DNA of 5,948 nucleotides from Chlamydia trachomatis (GTDB lineage: Bacteria; Chlamydiota; Chlamydiia; Chlamydiales; 2-12-FULL-49-11). Location: NCBI GenBank assembly GCA_945870925.1, contig CAMBTZ010000086.1, positions 1-5,948 of the forward strand, in the 5' to 3' direction. The position numbers and the translations under genes are program-made. Position 1 is the first letter of the stretch; every line of letters begins with the position of its first letter. This document shows positions 5,412 through 5,948 of this stretch, in pieces. The notes beneath the pieces are model-generated. The model did no database searches. It was not told the origin of the DNA and saw only the letters and a list, made by a program, of their open reading frames with translations.

Positions 5412-5948
5412 TTAATGTAGATTTGAATGAATCCAAAAAATATTTTTTTCTACACATTCACGAACATGTTTTGGTAAATTTTCATTTTTTAAAATTAAAA
5501 GCGAAGAGAGAAGTGCTTCGTTGTAATTTTCAATCCAGTATGCGCAGATGGAAAATTCAAGGAGAAGGTCCCATTCGTAGACGTTATTCTGTACAAATAA
5601 AAGATCGGTTGGTTTTTCTAGGGATAGTCCTTTAAATGCAATTTCATAGCCAGCTTGATACTTTTTATTTCGCCTATAATAGTTTGCTAGGCGGCATAGG
5701 GGTTCTGCCCGTGTTGGTCGATACAAATAGGTGTTATAGTAGCTATCTATAATAGAATCAGCAGGGTAATCTAAAAGCTCTTTTAATCTGCTGACTTCGA
5801 ACATCGACCAGAAAACTTCCTCTTGCCACCCCTTTAATTCGATCCGTTTTTGGTAATTTTTCAAAGCTAATTCATAGTCGCCTGCATCTCTATAACTTTG
5901 AGCAAGATAAAATACATATCTTTCAATTTCAGGTTCTTTAATTAATGC
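5412..5948 (-). CDS. TPR-tailed glycosyltransferase, C-terminal part (5' end beyond the right edge)
   Basis: The minus-strand frame is open from the right edge to TAA at 5414-5412, giving 178 residues. No true start lies inside: the first start-like codon, TTG at 5864, is an internal leucine, since the 28 codons before it continue the same protein (IERYVFYLAQSYRDAGDYEL). The fragment consists of helical repeats of TPR type: YVFYLAQSYRDAGDYELAL, then a repeat with RPTRAEPLCRLANYYRRNKKY, then LLEFSICAYWIENYNEAL. This pattern ('RY.FYLAQSYRDAGD...YQKR..L.GW.EEV' and 'Y..RPTRAEPL..LA.YYR') is what I recall from the C-terminal tails of family-2-like glycosyltransferases with TPR repeats, where the tail probably binds partners or acceptors. 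The catalytic domain is not visible, so the glycosyltransferase assignment is inferred. The stop lies 52 bp before the collagen-like gene. Confidence 0.65.
   Translation of the reverse strand, partial: ALIKEPEIERYVFYLAQSYRDAGDYELALKNYQKRIELKGWQEEVFWSMFEVSRLKELLDYPADSIIDSYYNTYLYRPTRAEPLCRLANYYRRNKKYQAGYEIAFKGLSLEKPTDLLFVQNNVYEWDLLLEFSICAYWIENYNEALLSSLLILKNENLPKHVRECVEKNIFWIHSNLH

Noticed and set aside
5396..5635. Open frame of 79 codons on the plus strand
   Set aside because: It lies opposite the TPR repeats of the minus-strand gene and has no ribosome binding site or recognisable product.

Overview
The window is AT-rich bacterial DNA. Its best taxonomic clue is a porin-like outer-membrane protein of the Lpg1974/MOMP-like type, a family expanded in amoeba-associated Chlamydiota (Parachlamydia, Waddlia, Simkania and relatives) and also present in Legionella. 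A glycosyltransferase with a C-terminal TPR tail and an IS982-type transposase fit such a host. I favour an environmental chlamydia, but the assignment is inference from recalled family resemblance.

Layout: (1) bases 1-225, minus strand, hold the N-terminal 75 codons of an IS982-family transposase that leaves the window on the left; its 5' leader contains an inverted repeat covering the Shine-Dalgarno sequence. (2) Bases 226-693 hold no convincing gene. They contain a GC-richer segment open on both strands (354-506), a roughly 100-bp inverted-repeat element (527-626) and a consensus -10 box. (3) Bases 694-3328, plus strand, hold a two-gene unit: a GT25-family glycosyltransferase fused to a SAM-dependent methyltransferase domain, then a GT-B (GT4-like) glycosyltransferase. 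(4) Bases 3284-5948, minus strand, hold three genes: the 3' part of a TPR-tailed glycosyltransferase entering from the right edge, a secreted collagen-like protein, and the Lpg1974-type outer-membrane barrel. The plus and minus units converge and overlap by 45 bp.

Working model: this looks like a surface-glycoprotein locus. The collagen-like protein has a signal peptide, 35 uninterrupted Gly-X-Y triplets with Thr in 28 of 35 Y positions, and a C-terminal head resembling C1q/BclA-type trimerisation domains. It is surrounded by three glycosyltransferases, one of them from GT25, the family that includes animal collagen galactosyltransferases and bacterial LPS galactosyltransferases. It lies 21 bp upstream of a predicted outer-membrane barrel. 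That the glycosyltransferases decorate the collagen threonines, and that the barrel is functionally tied to the stalk, is inference from gene order and composition.
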